Source: Nitrospira sp.
GTDB lineage: Bacteria; Nitrospirota; Nitrospiria; Nitrospirales; Nitrospiraceae
NCBI GenBank assembly: GCA_029194535.1
Contig: JARFXR010000003.1
Coordinates: forward strand, 124,001 to 188,000
Direction: 5' to 3'
Length of the DNA: 64,000 nt
The notes under the pieces are model-generated. The model saw only the letters and a program-made list of their open reading frames with translations, searched no databases and was not told the DNA's origin. The translations under genes were made by a program, and so were the position numbers. Shown here one piece after another: positions 8,425 to 17,044 of this stretch. How positions within the stretch are numbered: position 1 is the stretch's first letter; each line of letters begins with the position of its first letter.

Positions 8425-8519
8425 GCCTGCTACGATTTTAGCCGCAGGGTATCGATTCAGTCTCAACAAGAGCTCATGGGTTACGAGAGATTGCGGATAA
8501 TTCGGCCTTAGGAGGTACC

Positions 8520-9527
8520 ATGTTGCCAGCCTTCGTTGTGCTGTTCGTCAGCCTCTGCATGATACCGCCGGCCTCGGCATCCGGTGGACATGACGCGCAC
8601 GATCACCACGCCGTTCCCACGCTGGCCAATCAAGTCACGACGAAGGTCACGATCGAAGACGATCTGGTCAGGCTGACGTTCGGGCCGATCGACCTGCCGT
8701 CGGCCCATGACGGCGACTTGGCCGCTTCCATGCCCAAGCATGTCTTTCAACTACCGAAGGACATGTATATGGTCGGATTCAAGTCCGAAGTCTTCACCAA
8801 AGACGGCACCCCGTTGCCCCGCAACTATTTGCATCATATCCTGATGCTCAACAACGATAAACCGAGCGTGTCCTGTCCCGGTGAGCCGTTGTTCTTCGGC
8901 GGTGCCGGTCTCGAAATGACCGAGGCGAAGTTCCCCGACGGCTACGGGGTGAAACTGGCCAAAGGCCAGAATCTCATGTCGGTCGTCGCCTTCTATCACA
9001 AGGCCCCACCCACGCGGGACGTGATGGCCAGCTTTACGATGTACATGGCTCGTGAGGACGCTCCGATTCAGGAGATGGACGTGTATCAAGTCGGCGTGAA
9101 CGTGGTCTGTTACAGCAAGTTCGCCCAGCGCGGTCCCGATCAGACCGATGAAGGCATCGAGATCAAGCCGGGCGTCCAAGTCCATGCCGCCCCGCTGAAG
9201 TTTTCGATGGATGGTTGCGTTAAATTCGCCTATCCCCACGGACATGATGAATTGCTGTTGATCGCGTTGGAAAACAAGACTCGCATGGAGACCTTGTTAC
9301 GAACCGTTCCCGATGTCTCCATGGACGGCACCTTCCTGGAGTTTCCTCCGCACCAGGTCTACAAGAACGGCCAAGGGTTTCCGGTGACGAAAACGGACGA
9401 TTACGAGATGGTGATGGTCCATCATCATCCACTTCAGAAGAAAGAGGACCAGCACGGCATGGGCAACTATCTCCTGTACATGACTCCCGGTGCCTGTCCT
9501 GGCCCCAGCACGGCACAAGTCCGATAG
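8520..9527 (+). CDS. Secreted His-rich protein, possibly PHM/Nod19-like fold
   Basis: 335 aa with a clear signal peptide cut after PASAS. The mature N-terminus is His-rich (GGHDAHDHHAV). Further metal-ligand-like clusters are YLHHILML near residue 103 and MVMVHHHPLQ near residue 305. The order HHxxxL, later Cys, then VAFYHKAP recalls the two-domain fold of copper type II ascorbate-dependent monooxygenases and the plant Nod19 family; this is inference, and not all copper ligands can be assigned. The ribosome site TAGGAGG before the ATG is strong, so good expression is likely. Confidence 0.6.
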   Translation: MLPAFVVLFVSLCMIPPASASGGHDAHDHHAVPTLANQVTTKVTIEDDLVRLTFGPIDLPSAHDGDLAASMPKHVFQLPKDMYMVGFKSEVFTKDGTPLPRNYLHHILMLNNDKPSVSCPGEPLFFGGAGLEMTEAKFPDGYGVKLAKGQNLMSVVAFYHKAPPTRDVMASFTMYMAREDAPIQEMDVYQVGVNVVCYSKFAQRGPDQTDEGIEIKPGVQVHAAPLKFSMDGCVKFAYPHGHDELLLIALENKTRMETLLRTVPDVSMDGTFLEFPPHQVYKNGQGFPVTKTDDYEMVMVHHHPLQKKEDQHGMGNYLLYMTPGACPGPSTAQVR

Positions 9528-9859
9528 TCCCCCGCCAGCTCCCTACCCTGGGTGCCGGCTCAGGTGAGCGCCGGTTTACCTTTCAACTCCTTCGGCCTCT
9601 GTTCGGCACCTGTCCCTTTTTGTGCAACTTTCAGTTCTGTTCACCCGCCCCCTACCAAAGCGGGAGCGGATTCCGGCCTATCTGGACTGTGTTTCCATCG
9701 AGCCCGTATGATATTCACTTACCCACCGACGCTTGCGGTCGACGACGATCTCGGACATGACCGGCCCGGCCCGGTCTCAAAATAGCCGGCACGATCGAGC
9801 GTTCTGCCGACGCGGGTCGGAACGATCTGGACGACCACGGTACGCCAGGGAATTTTTCG
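9528..9859. other. Gene-free stretch before the signalling block
   Basis: 332 bases without a convincing gene. It holds one possible hairpin terminator (9554-9577) for the upstream gene. The rest presumably contains the promoter of the 9860 gene, but no convincing -35/-10 pair is visible. Confidence 0.6.
9554..9577 (+). terminator. Possible hairpin terminator
   Basis: GCCGGCTC, a short AGGT loop and GAGCGCCGG form a bulged stem followed by TTTACCTTT, 27 bases after the stop of the secreted His-rich protein. The T run is weak. Confidence 0.3.
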
Positions 9860-12800
9860 ATGGCGCAGCGCATGCCGGTTTCGATCCTGATCGTCAACAG
9901 CCATCCTCAAGAGATCAAGCTCATCACGGTCGGTTTGCGCGGCTTTTTTTCTAACTGCCGAGTCGACGTCGCCTATTCCGCGGAGGAGGCCAGAGTCCTC
10001 TCTCAGACATACGCGATGGAATGGACTTTGATCGTCGTCGATGACGGATGTCTTCTCGGAAATGATCAGGGATTGATCGAAGAGCTCAAGCAGCAGGCCG
10101 CCCAAGCCTCGGTGATCCTACAAAGCGCTCAACCCGATACCGCCATGGCCGCTCACGCGATGCAGGCGGGCGCGGACTTTCTCCTATCGAAGCAATCTCC
10201 CGCGTTTCTCGCCGAGATCCTCTTCTGCGCCAGACAAGCATTGGAAAAGCAGGATCTCAAGATCGCCGTGGCACGCACGGAGGCGCGCTATCAACACCTG
10301 CTCGCCGCAATACCGGACATTTTCTATGAACTGAACGCCGACGGACAATTCGTGGCGCTCGGCTCGAACGTGTCGTTGTTGCTCGGTTATGCGCCGGAAG
10401 AACTCGTCGGCACACCCTATACCACGGTCTTTTCTCCGAAAGACCATGCAGCGGCCGCCTTCCGCTTCAACGAGCGGCGCTCCGGCTCCCGAACCACCCA
10501 AGGTATCGAGCTACTGTTTAGGGGAAAGCCCTCCGCAGACCAGCGCGAGAAAGTCGTGTCGGCGGAGGTGCGCGCGCGCGGTCTGTACGATCCGCACCGG
10601 CGCTTTCTGGGCACCATCGGGATCATCCGCAACCTGACCTCCGATCGAGCCGGGAGACATGCGGTTCAGGGCTCGATATCAGGAACAACCGGCGGTGACA
10701 TGCCTCGGACGGTTATTCACCAGTTCATCTCGCTGTCCGAGGAGATCGTCCGACCATTGGAAGCACTGCGTCAGGAGGCCCAGATCCTCCTGGACACCGT
10801 ACGTTCCGCCAATCTGGAAGACAAGTTGGTTGGTCTTGTCGAACAATCGACTGCCGCCGGCACCCTGCGGAACCGGCTTGTCGAGCTTATGCACACGACG
10901 GCTGAGCAATCCGCAGTCGGACGTACTATCAACGACCTCATTGAAGATGCGTTGGCGTCCTTGGCCGTTCACAGCGCCTGGCCGCTCACCGTCACGACGG
11001 ACTATGCCTCCCAGTTGCCGTTGTTTTCAGGCGATCATGTGCAGACCGTCGAGTGTTTGCGTCAACTGCTGTCGGCCGTGCGAACCATGCTGGCCGCCAG
11101 CGGGCGGAGTCGCACGCTGGGTATTCGCACAGGCGTGGTCGGTCAAGCGGCAGAAGGAGCCGGTCCTGTGCTGTTCGCCCTACCCCCTCAGAGTGAAATC
11201 GAAATCGAATGTCTTGAGTCGGAAACCTCTCCCACGGAACAACCAGACAGAGCCGCTCAGCCGGATACACCGGATACGGTAGACTGGCCTGTTCTCTACG
11301 GTCTGGTTTCTTCACTGGGCGGCAGGTTGGACTTCTCTCTCCCCGCGACCGGGCCGCTTCGCGTCGTCATGCGTCTTCCCATAATCGCCGGAACACCGTC
11401 GGCCGAGGCCATCAAATCCGTTCCCATCACGCGCCGACGAGTCGAGGAGGACCGCCCATTGCCCCTCGCGCACCAGCGCGACGAAAAGGATCGCAGGGCC
11501 GCTCCGCGTGTCGTCGCCGCGCTGCCGGCCCGCGTGACCATCGGGTCGGCGGTCTGGCACGGCTCTCTCGTCAACTTGGGTCAGGGAGGCGCCTGTGTCA
11601 CTCTGGCCTCAGACTTCCCCTCTTTCGATCAGCAGGCTGTTCAAGTCGTGCTGCGGACCATGGTCGGTACGCTGGAACTGGCCGCCTCGGCCGTCCCGCG
11701 CCAGGCCATCGATACGGCGAGGACGCAAGGAACACCGCCCGTTCGCCTGATTCTGATCTTCGAAGCGCCCAGTGATACGGAATCCTCTATTCTGGCGTCG
11801 TTGATCGAGGCCGCCCGAGAACAGTCGCTGAGCTTTTCCGTCGATGTCCAACTGACATCGACCACGGGAGATCGCGTATCTTCGGTACCCTATGGCGACG
11901 ACCGACGGGAAACCGTACGGGTACCGTTGGTCCTTCCCGCTCGACTGGAAACGGAGCCGGCCGGGCAGGACCGTTTGATCGCCCGGGTGGTGGACATCAG
12001 CCGTCAAGGAGCGTACCTCGTCGTCAACGCCAGCCCCGACCGGCTTCAGGACTCTATGCTCCTCCACTTCGCTTCCGGAAAAATTTCGAGCCATTCGGGC
12101 CCTCACGAATCGGGTCCGCCGGACTTTTCCTTGCCGGTGAAGATCATCTGGTCGGCTCCGGATGTCGGCGCTTCGAGCGAGTTGCAACCGAGCCACGTCG
12201 CTCCAGCCATGCACGTCGGGGTCGGCTTCCTGCCGCTCACTCCCTATGCCGAGCGCGAATTGGCTCGCCTCGTTCGGCAACACCTTTCGGCGCCTCCCCT
12301 CACAAGAACTCGCGGCGAAACATCGATCGTCAGCATTCAACGGCAATGCCGAACTGCCCGAGGTCAGACCATCGTTATCGTCGACGATCATCTTGGACGG
12401 CCGATGGCGTCGGACGTTCCGGTGCTGATCATCGCACCAGGCTACGGTCAAACGTCGCGCGACTATGCCGGCCTGTCGTATTTTCTGCTGAGTCAGGGGC
12501 TGCGCGTGCTGCGTTACGACCATGCCAATCACCTCGGTCTGAGCGACGGGGAGCCGCAGAACACGACGCTACGAGGCATGCAAGCTGATCTCGTCAAAGT
12601 CGTCGAGTTCGTCCACCACACCTGGCCATCTGCCCGCGTCGCGGTCTTGGCCAGCGATCTGAGCGCTCGAGCGGCGTTGAAGATGACGGTTCAGACGCAT
12701 CCGCTCGACTTACTGATGCTCCTGAATCCCGTCGTCGACGTCGGAGTTGCCCTGATGGCCGTCCATGGACACGATTTGATCGCGGATTATCGCTATGGCC

Positions 12801-14020
12801 TGCGGCGCGGGACCACAAATCTCATGGGCCTCAACGTCAATATTGACCAATTCGTGGCCGACGCCATTGCAGGCCGCATGACGGACCTTGGCTCCACTCT
12901 TGAGGACATCCGCCTCCTGCATTCTCCGCTCGCGATCATCAGCGGTCCACGGAACGAAGAAAGCCCGCTTCCTCCCTCGGATCTTCCGCATGATTTCCTG
13001 AGCGCCCTCAGCAGCCAGACACGGATCATCAGCATTCCGTCCCCCATCGCCGCCCGGTTCCATGCCGATGAGACGGAGTCCGCGGCATTCCGACAGATCC
13101 TCGAGCACATCACGGTCGCGCTGTCATGGCACCCGGTCTCCACCGACCTCGGTCCCGCGACCTCGGAGGGGCTTGCGCGCCAGCTCCGCTTGGAGTTGGA
13201 ACAGACTCGCTTGCATCGCAACGTATCCCAGGTCAACCGCGACGCGCTGGGATTGGCCCATCTGCAACAACTGCCTCACCTCGCCAATGTTCATGAATAC
13301 CGGAAACTCCTGGATGATCTGCATGTCCTCCTCACCCCGCTGTCCCCGGAAACGATCGTCGTGGACGCGGGTCTCGGACAGAGCGACATGACTCGGACGA
13401 TACTGGTCAACCACTCCTATTGGACGAAGCAAATGATGCAGTCTCCGGAACAGGCCCCGCTCCTCATCGGATTGGGGCGCGATGCGGACCACGTACGGCA
13501 GGCGCGGCACCAGACAGTCCTACTGCAGCGAGAACTGGCCGGCGGAAAAGGCGGAGGGCTCACATCGATTCCTGCGATGAAATGCGCGTGGATGCGCACG
13601 GATTGGGCGCAGGCGCTGCCGTTCCGTTCGCAGTCGGTACACCGTATCGTCTGCAATCTCTCGTTGTCCTTTGTCAACTCGCCACATGCCGCACTTCGCG
13701 ACTGGATCAGGGTGCTCCATCCGCAAGGCCGTCTCGTCTTTACGACGTTTCATTTTGACACGGACCTTTCTACCCTCTACCGACGACACCTCCGGCTGGC
13801 GAACCAGGATGAGTTCGGCGCGCAGCCTCAAGGCGTCCTCCACTACCTTGCGCGTCTGCGCGAAGCCATACGTCATGGCATCCTCCATACCTTCGATCAC
13901 CACGCCCTGGCCTCTCTGCTGCGCCAGTGCGGGGCCCAGCCGTTTCGCATCAGTTCGATCTTCAATGGTCAAGCCCTAGTCGCCGTCGTAGGAAAACGGA
14001 TTTCCTCTAGCTCCTTCTAG
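9860..14020 (+). CDS. Receiver-PAS-pseudokinase-PilZ-PilZ-LuxD-like-BioC-like protein
   Basis: 1386 aa, seven modules in one frame. Residues 1-130: receiver-like, with the usual acidic pair replaced (VNSHPQE) but IVVDDG and a conserved Lys kept. About 140-260: PAS (AAIPDIFYELNADG). About 285-515: histidine-kinase-like but degenerate, with Glu294 where the phospho-His should be and no clear ATP boxes. About 545-650: PilZ with RxxxR but a weakened second motif (NLGQGG). About 682-810: PilZ with both RxxxR and DISRQG, the c-di-GMP pattern. About 830-1100: alpha/beta hydrolase closely resembling LuxD acyl-ACP thioesterase (RYDHANHLGLSDG), with Asp933 at the Ser nucleophile position. About 1140-1386: SAM methyltransferase resembling BioC (VDAGLGQSD, LPFRSQSV, RVLHPQGRLVFTTF). 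Product unknown; a c-di-GMP-gated acyl-chain enzyme is a hypothesis. No membrane segment seen. First gene of the signalling block. Confidence 0.85.
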   Translation: MAQRMPVSILIVNSHPQEIKLITVGLRGFFSNCRVDVAYSAEEARVLSQTYAMEWTLIVVDDGCLLGNDQGLIEELKQQAAQASVILQSAQPDTAMAAHAMQAGADFLLSKQSPAFLAEILFCARQALEKQDLKIAVARTEARYQHLLAAIPDIFYELNADGQFVALGSNVSLLLGYAPEELVGTPYTTVFSPKDHAAAAFRFNERRSGSRTTQGIELLFRGKPSADQREKVVSAEVRARGLYDPHRRFLGTIGIIRNLTSDRAGRHAVQGSISGTTGGDMPRTVIHQFISLSEEIVRPLEALRQEAQILLDTVRSANLEDKLVGLVEQSTAAGTLRNRLVELMHTTAEQSAVGRTINDLIEDALASLAVHSAWPLTVTTDYASQLPLFSGDHVQTVECLRQLLSAVRTMLAASGRSRTLGIRTGVVGQAAEGAGPVLFALPPQSEIEIECLESETSPTEQPDRAAQPDTPDTVDWPVLYGLVSSLGGRLDFSLPATGPLRVVMRLPIIAGTPSAEAIKSVPITRRRVEEDRPLPLAHQRDEKDRRAAPRVVAALPARVTIGSAVWHGSLVNLGQGGACVTLASDFPSFDQQAVQVVLRTMVGTLELAASAVPRQAIDTARTQGTPPVRLILIFEAPSDTESSILASLIEAAREQSLSFSVDVQLTSTTGDRVSSVPYGDDRRETVRVPLVLPARLETEPAGQDRLIARVVDISRQGAYLVVNASPDRLQDSMLLHFASGKISSHSGPHESGPPDFSLPVKIIWSAPDVGASSELQPSHVAPAMHVGVGFLPLTPYAERELARLVRQHLSAPPLTRTRGETSIVSIQRQCRTARGQTIVIVDDHLGRPMASDVPVLIIAPGYGQTSRDYAGLSYFLLSQGLRVLRYDHANHLGLSDGEPQNTTLRGMQADLVKVVEFVHHTWPSARVAVLASDLSARAALKMTVQTHPLDLLMLLNPVVDVGVALMAVHGHDLIADYRYGLRRGTTNLMGLNVNIDQFVADAIAGRMTDLGSTLEDIRLLHSPLAIISGPRNEESPLPPSDLPHDFLSALSSQTRIISIPSPIAARFHADETESAAFRQILEHITVALSWHPVSTDLGPATSEGLARQLRLELEQTRLHRNVSQVNRDALGLAHLQQLPHLANVHEYRKLLDDLHVLLTPLSPETIVVDAGLGQSDMTRTILVNHSYWTKQMMQSPEQAPLLIGLGRDADHVRQARHQTVLLQRELAGGKGGGLTSIPAMKCAWMRTDWAQALPFRSQSVHRIVCNLSLSFVNSPHAALRDWIRVLHPQGRLVFTTFHFDTDLSTLYRRHLRLANQDEFGAQPQGVLHYLARLREAIRHGILHTFDHHALASLLRQCGAQPFRISSIFNGQALVAVVGKRISSSSF

Positions 14021-14120
14021 CCCCTCAGTGTATACTCCGTACATCTTTGAACATGGACTAACCTGAGCGCGCAACAGAGTCGACCAGACATTGAATTAGG
14101 ACTTCTGCCTCCCGGGTGAC

Positions 14121-15398
14121 ATGTCGATACGACCTGCGAATCCCGCATCGGACAGTTTCCCGACCACTGAATTTCTCGATCAGCTGACACGATTTTCCAT
14201 CGACTTGGGCGCCATGACCGATTTGGGTCCCTTGAGCAGGCGCGCCATCCAAGAACTCTGTCGAGTGGGAGGCGCAACACAAGGGGCTCTTTATCTTCTC
14301 GACCGGGAGCATGAACATTACCGTCGAGCAGCTGCGACGGACTCATCGACGGCACTCAGGTTTCCCGAATCCATAGCCTTGGACCATCCGATCCCGCATC
14401 GACTGGCGTCGCCGCAAGCGGAGGTGGCCCCGCATCATTCTCCCACCTCCGGTGGATCATTCGCCCTCGAATCTTCCGACGAGCCAACGTTGGTGGCCAT
14501 GGGCATGGCGCTTGCGCTGCCACATATCAGCCGCGGACAGTTGATCGCGTTTTCCTTGTTGGACTCGGCACAGCCTCGCGGTCACGAGGCCTCGTCTGTC
14601 CGTGCGCTGTTGGCCGTCCTGACACAAACGGCGACGAATGCGGTTGATCGACTGATGCTCTATGAAGACCTGCACCGTTCCCACCTGCTCATGAAACGAA
14701 CGGACCGCCTCAAGTCATTGGAGACGATCGCCGGCGGATTCGCTCACGAGATCCGCAATCCCTTAACCTCCATCAAGACCTTCATCCAACTGGCTCCCGA
14801 GCGCAAGGACGACCCGGACTTCATACGGGACTTTAGCCGTATCGTGCTCGACGACGTGTACCGGATCGAACGACTCATCGACGAGATCCTCGACTACGCA
14901 CGATACATGGAACCCAAACTCACTGAAGAAGACATCAACGATATCGTGTCGTCCTGTCTCTACTTCATCGAGGTCAAGGCCGACACCAAAGGGATCAAGA
15001 TCGAAAAAGAGTTGGCGTCGAATCTGCCTCGTGTCATGCTGGATCGTCAACAAGTCAAGCAAGTCTTCTTGAATCTATTCTTGAACGCCCTGGACGCCAT
15101 GGGAACAGAGGGCGGCTTTCTGCGCGTCCGCACGAAACTCTTGAACAGACCCGGCGGAAGAGTTTGGGTGCAAGTGGAAACAGAGGATACCGGAGAAGGT
15201 ATTCCGGAAGGCAATCTCGAGCACATCTTCGATCCGTTTTTCACAACCAAGCACGAAAGCGGCGAACACGAAGGGACCGGGCTCGGATTGACGATCGTGC
15301 ACCAGATCATCCAGGAGCATCGTGGTGAGATCCAAGTCCGCAGTGTGCCGGGACAAGGAACGACGTTTCTCGTGAACCTGCCCGCCCTGTCGTCATAA
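14121..15398 (+). CDS. GAF-domain sensor histidine kinase
   Basis: 425-aa cytosolic histidine kinase. Residues about 20-185 form a GAF-like sensor (RRAIQELCRVGGATQGALYLLDRE), a linker follows, and the HisKA box FAHEIRNPLTSI has the phospho-accepting His209. The ATPase domain has the N box (NLFLNALDAM), G1 (DTGEGIP), F (FDPFFTTK) and G2 (GTGLGLTIV) boxes, all intact. There are no membrane helices, so it senses a cytosolic cue. It is followed by an NtrC-type regulator after about 27 bases and is its likely partner. The upstream giant protein has a dead kinase module, so this may be the active kinase of the block. Confidence 0.93.
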   Translation: MSIRPANPASDSFPTTEFLDQLTRFSIDLGAMTDLGPLSRRAIQELCRVGGATQGALYLLDREHEHYRRAAATDSSTALRFPESIALDHPIPHRLASPQAEVAPHHSPTSGGSFALESSDEPTLVAMGMALALPHISRGQLIAFSLLDSAQPRGHEASSVRALLAVLTQTATNAVDRLMLYEDLHRSHLLMKRTDRLKSLETIAGGFAHEIRNPLTSIKTFIQLAPERKDDPDFIRDFSRIVLDDVYRIERLIDEILDYARYMEPKLTEEDINDIVSSCLYFIEVKADTKGIKIEKELASNLPRVMLDRQQVKQVFLNLFLNALDAMGTEGGFLRVRTKLLNRPGGRVWVQVETEDTGEGIPEGNLEHIFDPFFTTKHESGEHEGTGLGLTIVHQIIQEHRGEIQVRSVPGQGTTFLVNLPALSS

Positions 15399-15425
15399 CC
15401 GGCTAGAGACGGAGTGATTGCCAGC

Positions 15426-16841
15426 GTGAAAAAGCGAGTCCTTTTGATCGACGACGAATCGCGGGTTCGCGCATCCTTGAAGGCCGTCCTCGAACCTACC
15501 TACGAAGTCATCCAGGCCGCCGACGCACAGGAAGGGCTCGACCTCTACCATAAGGAAGCGCCCCACCTGATTCTCCTGGACGTGATTCTTCCCGGTACGG
15601 ACGGGCTGTCGGTACTCCAGTCGCTGCGGTCGGAAGACTGTCCGGCCCCCATCATCATGCTGACCGGCACAAAATCGGTGAAGACGGCCGTGGATGCCAT
15701 GAAGTTGGGAGCGGCGGATTACCTGTCCAAACCGTTCGACGCGGAAGAACTCCGCATCGTGGTGGACCGCGCGCTCAATTCCAAGGAGCTCGAGCGAGAG
15801 GTCCGGACCCTCCGGGCGCAAGTCACGCAGCGATACGCGTTTCACAACCTCATCGGGAAAAGCCGTCCGATGCAGGAGATTTACACCAAGATCGAGCAGG
15901 TCGCCGACAGCCGAACGACGGTGCTCATCACCGGCGACAGCGGAACCGGAAAAGAATTGGTCGCCAAAGCGCTGCACTTCAACAGCGGGAGGCGAGATCG
16001 TCCGTTCGTCGCGCTGAACTGTGCCGCGCTCCCCGAAACCCTGATCGAGAGCGAATTGTTCGGTCATGAAAAGGGGTCCTTCACGGACGCCACAGCCAGA
16101 CGAGTCGGCCAATTCGAACTGGCCAACAGCGGCACGCTGTTTCTGGATGAAATCGGCGACCTGAGCGCCATGACTCAAGCCAAGTTGCTTCGCGTCCTTC
16201 AAGAGCGGGAATTTACCCGGATCGGCGGTGTCCAGGCCATCAAGGTGGACGTCAGAATCGTGGCAGCAACCAACAAGAACCTCGAGGAGCTCGTCAGGAA
16301 AGGACAGTTTCGAGAGGATCTCTACTACCGCATCAACGTCATCGCGCTCTATCTTCCTCCGTTGCGGGATCGAGGCGAAGACGTCCCGTTGCTTGCCAGA
16401 CATTTTCTGTCGAAGCGTATCGAAGAGGATAACCGACCGCACCAAGAGTTCTCTAAGGACGCCATCGACCTCCTGACACGGTATCCGTGGCCCGGCAACG
16501 TCAGGGAGATGGAGAACATCATCGAACAGGCCTTCATATGGTCAAAAGGATCCGATAACGTCACCCCGGAGCACCTCCCGACGATCGTTCGTAACGACAG
16601 CCGCTCCTCGTCGTTACGCGACGATACCCTGGCAGGTCGTCTGTCTCTTGAAAAGGCCGTGATGGAGTTCGAGCGTGAGATCATTCTGGATGCCTTGAAA
16701 AAGAACAACTACATCCAAACTCACGCGGCGAACCAACTGGGCATCAGCCGCCGCATGCTGAAATATCGAATGGACACGCTGGGAATCGGCAGGCCGGACA
16801 GCGACAGCAGCGGTGAAGCGGACCCTCCTGTGCAGGAATAA
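15426..16841 (+). CDS. NtrC-family sigma-54-type response regulator
   Basis: 471 aa. Receiver domain (residues 1-120, phospho-acceptor Asp52, LIDDE start), AAA+ domain (about 140-375, Walker A GDSGTGKE, Walker B LFLDEIGDL) and a Fis-type helix-turn-helix at the C-terminus (NYIQTHAANQLGISRRMLKYR). The loop that contacts sigma-54, canonically GAFTGA, reads GSFTDA at residues 217-222. Such Gly-to-Asp variants occur in some regulators, so sigma-54 dependence is likely but not certain. The GTG at 15426 is preferred: GGAG at 15411-15414 is 11 bases before it but overlaps the alternative GTG at 15414. Likely partner of the kinase just upstream. Confidence 0.9.
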   Translation: MKKRVLLIDDESRVRASLKAVLEPTYEVIQAADAQEGLDLYHKEAPHLILLDVILPGTDGLSVLQSLRSEDCPAPIIMLTGTKSVKTAVDAMKLGAADYLSKPFDAEELRIVVDRALNSKELEREVRTLRAQVTQRYAFHNLIGKSRPMQEIYTKIEQVADSRTTVLITGDSGTGKELVAKALHFNSGRRDRPFVALNCAALPETLIESELFGHEKGSFTDATARRVGQFELANSGTLFLDEIGDLSAMTQAKLLRVLQEREFTRIGGVQAIKVDVRIVAATNKNLEELVRKGQFREDLYYRINVIALYLPPLRDRGEDVPLLARHFLSKRIEEDNRPHQEFSKDAIDLLTRYPWPGNVREMENIIEQAFIWSKGSDNVTPEHLPTIVRNDSRSSSLRDDTLAGRLSLEKAVMEFEREIILDALKKNNYIQTHAANQLGISRRMLKYRMDTLGIGRPDSDSSGEADPPVQE

Positions 16842-17044
16842 CACATTCCTTTCATATAGTGAGTGGTTTTTGCAGCACTCGTGCGGAATTGCTCGTCTGA
16901 TCGACAGCGTATTGTTCGGATTGTGAACCCATATATAGCGTTTCGATTTCGCTCGACCCCATGTGCTCGGAGTTCTTCAAGTATGCGCCATAAATGGCTG
17001 AAAAGGAATGAGAATTGCTTAGTGACACTGCAAAACCCGCATAA

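Noticed and set aside
16860-16895. Possible sigma-54 promoter (GCAC...TTGC) upstream of the HD-GYP gene
   Set aside because: The GCAC and TTGC elements are about 10 bases apart where the consensus needs 5, and the -24 GG is missing.
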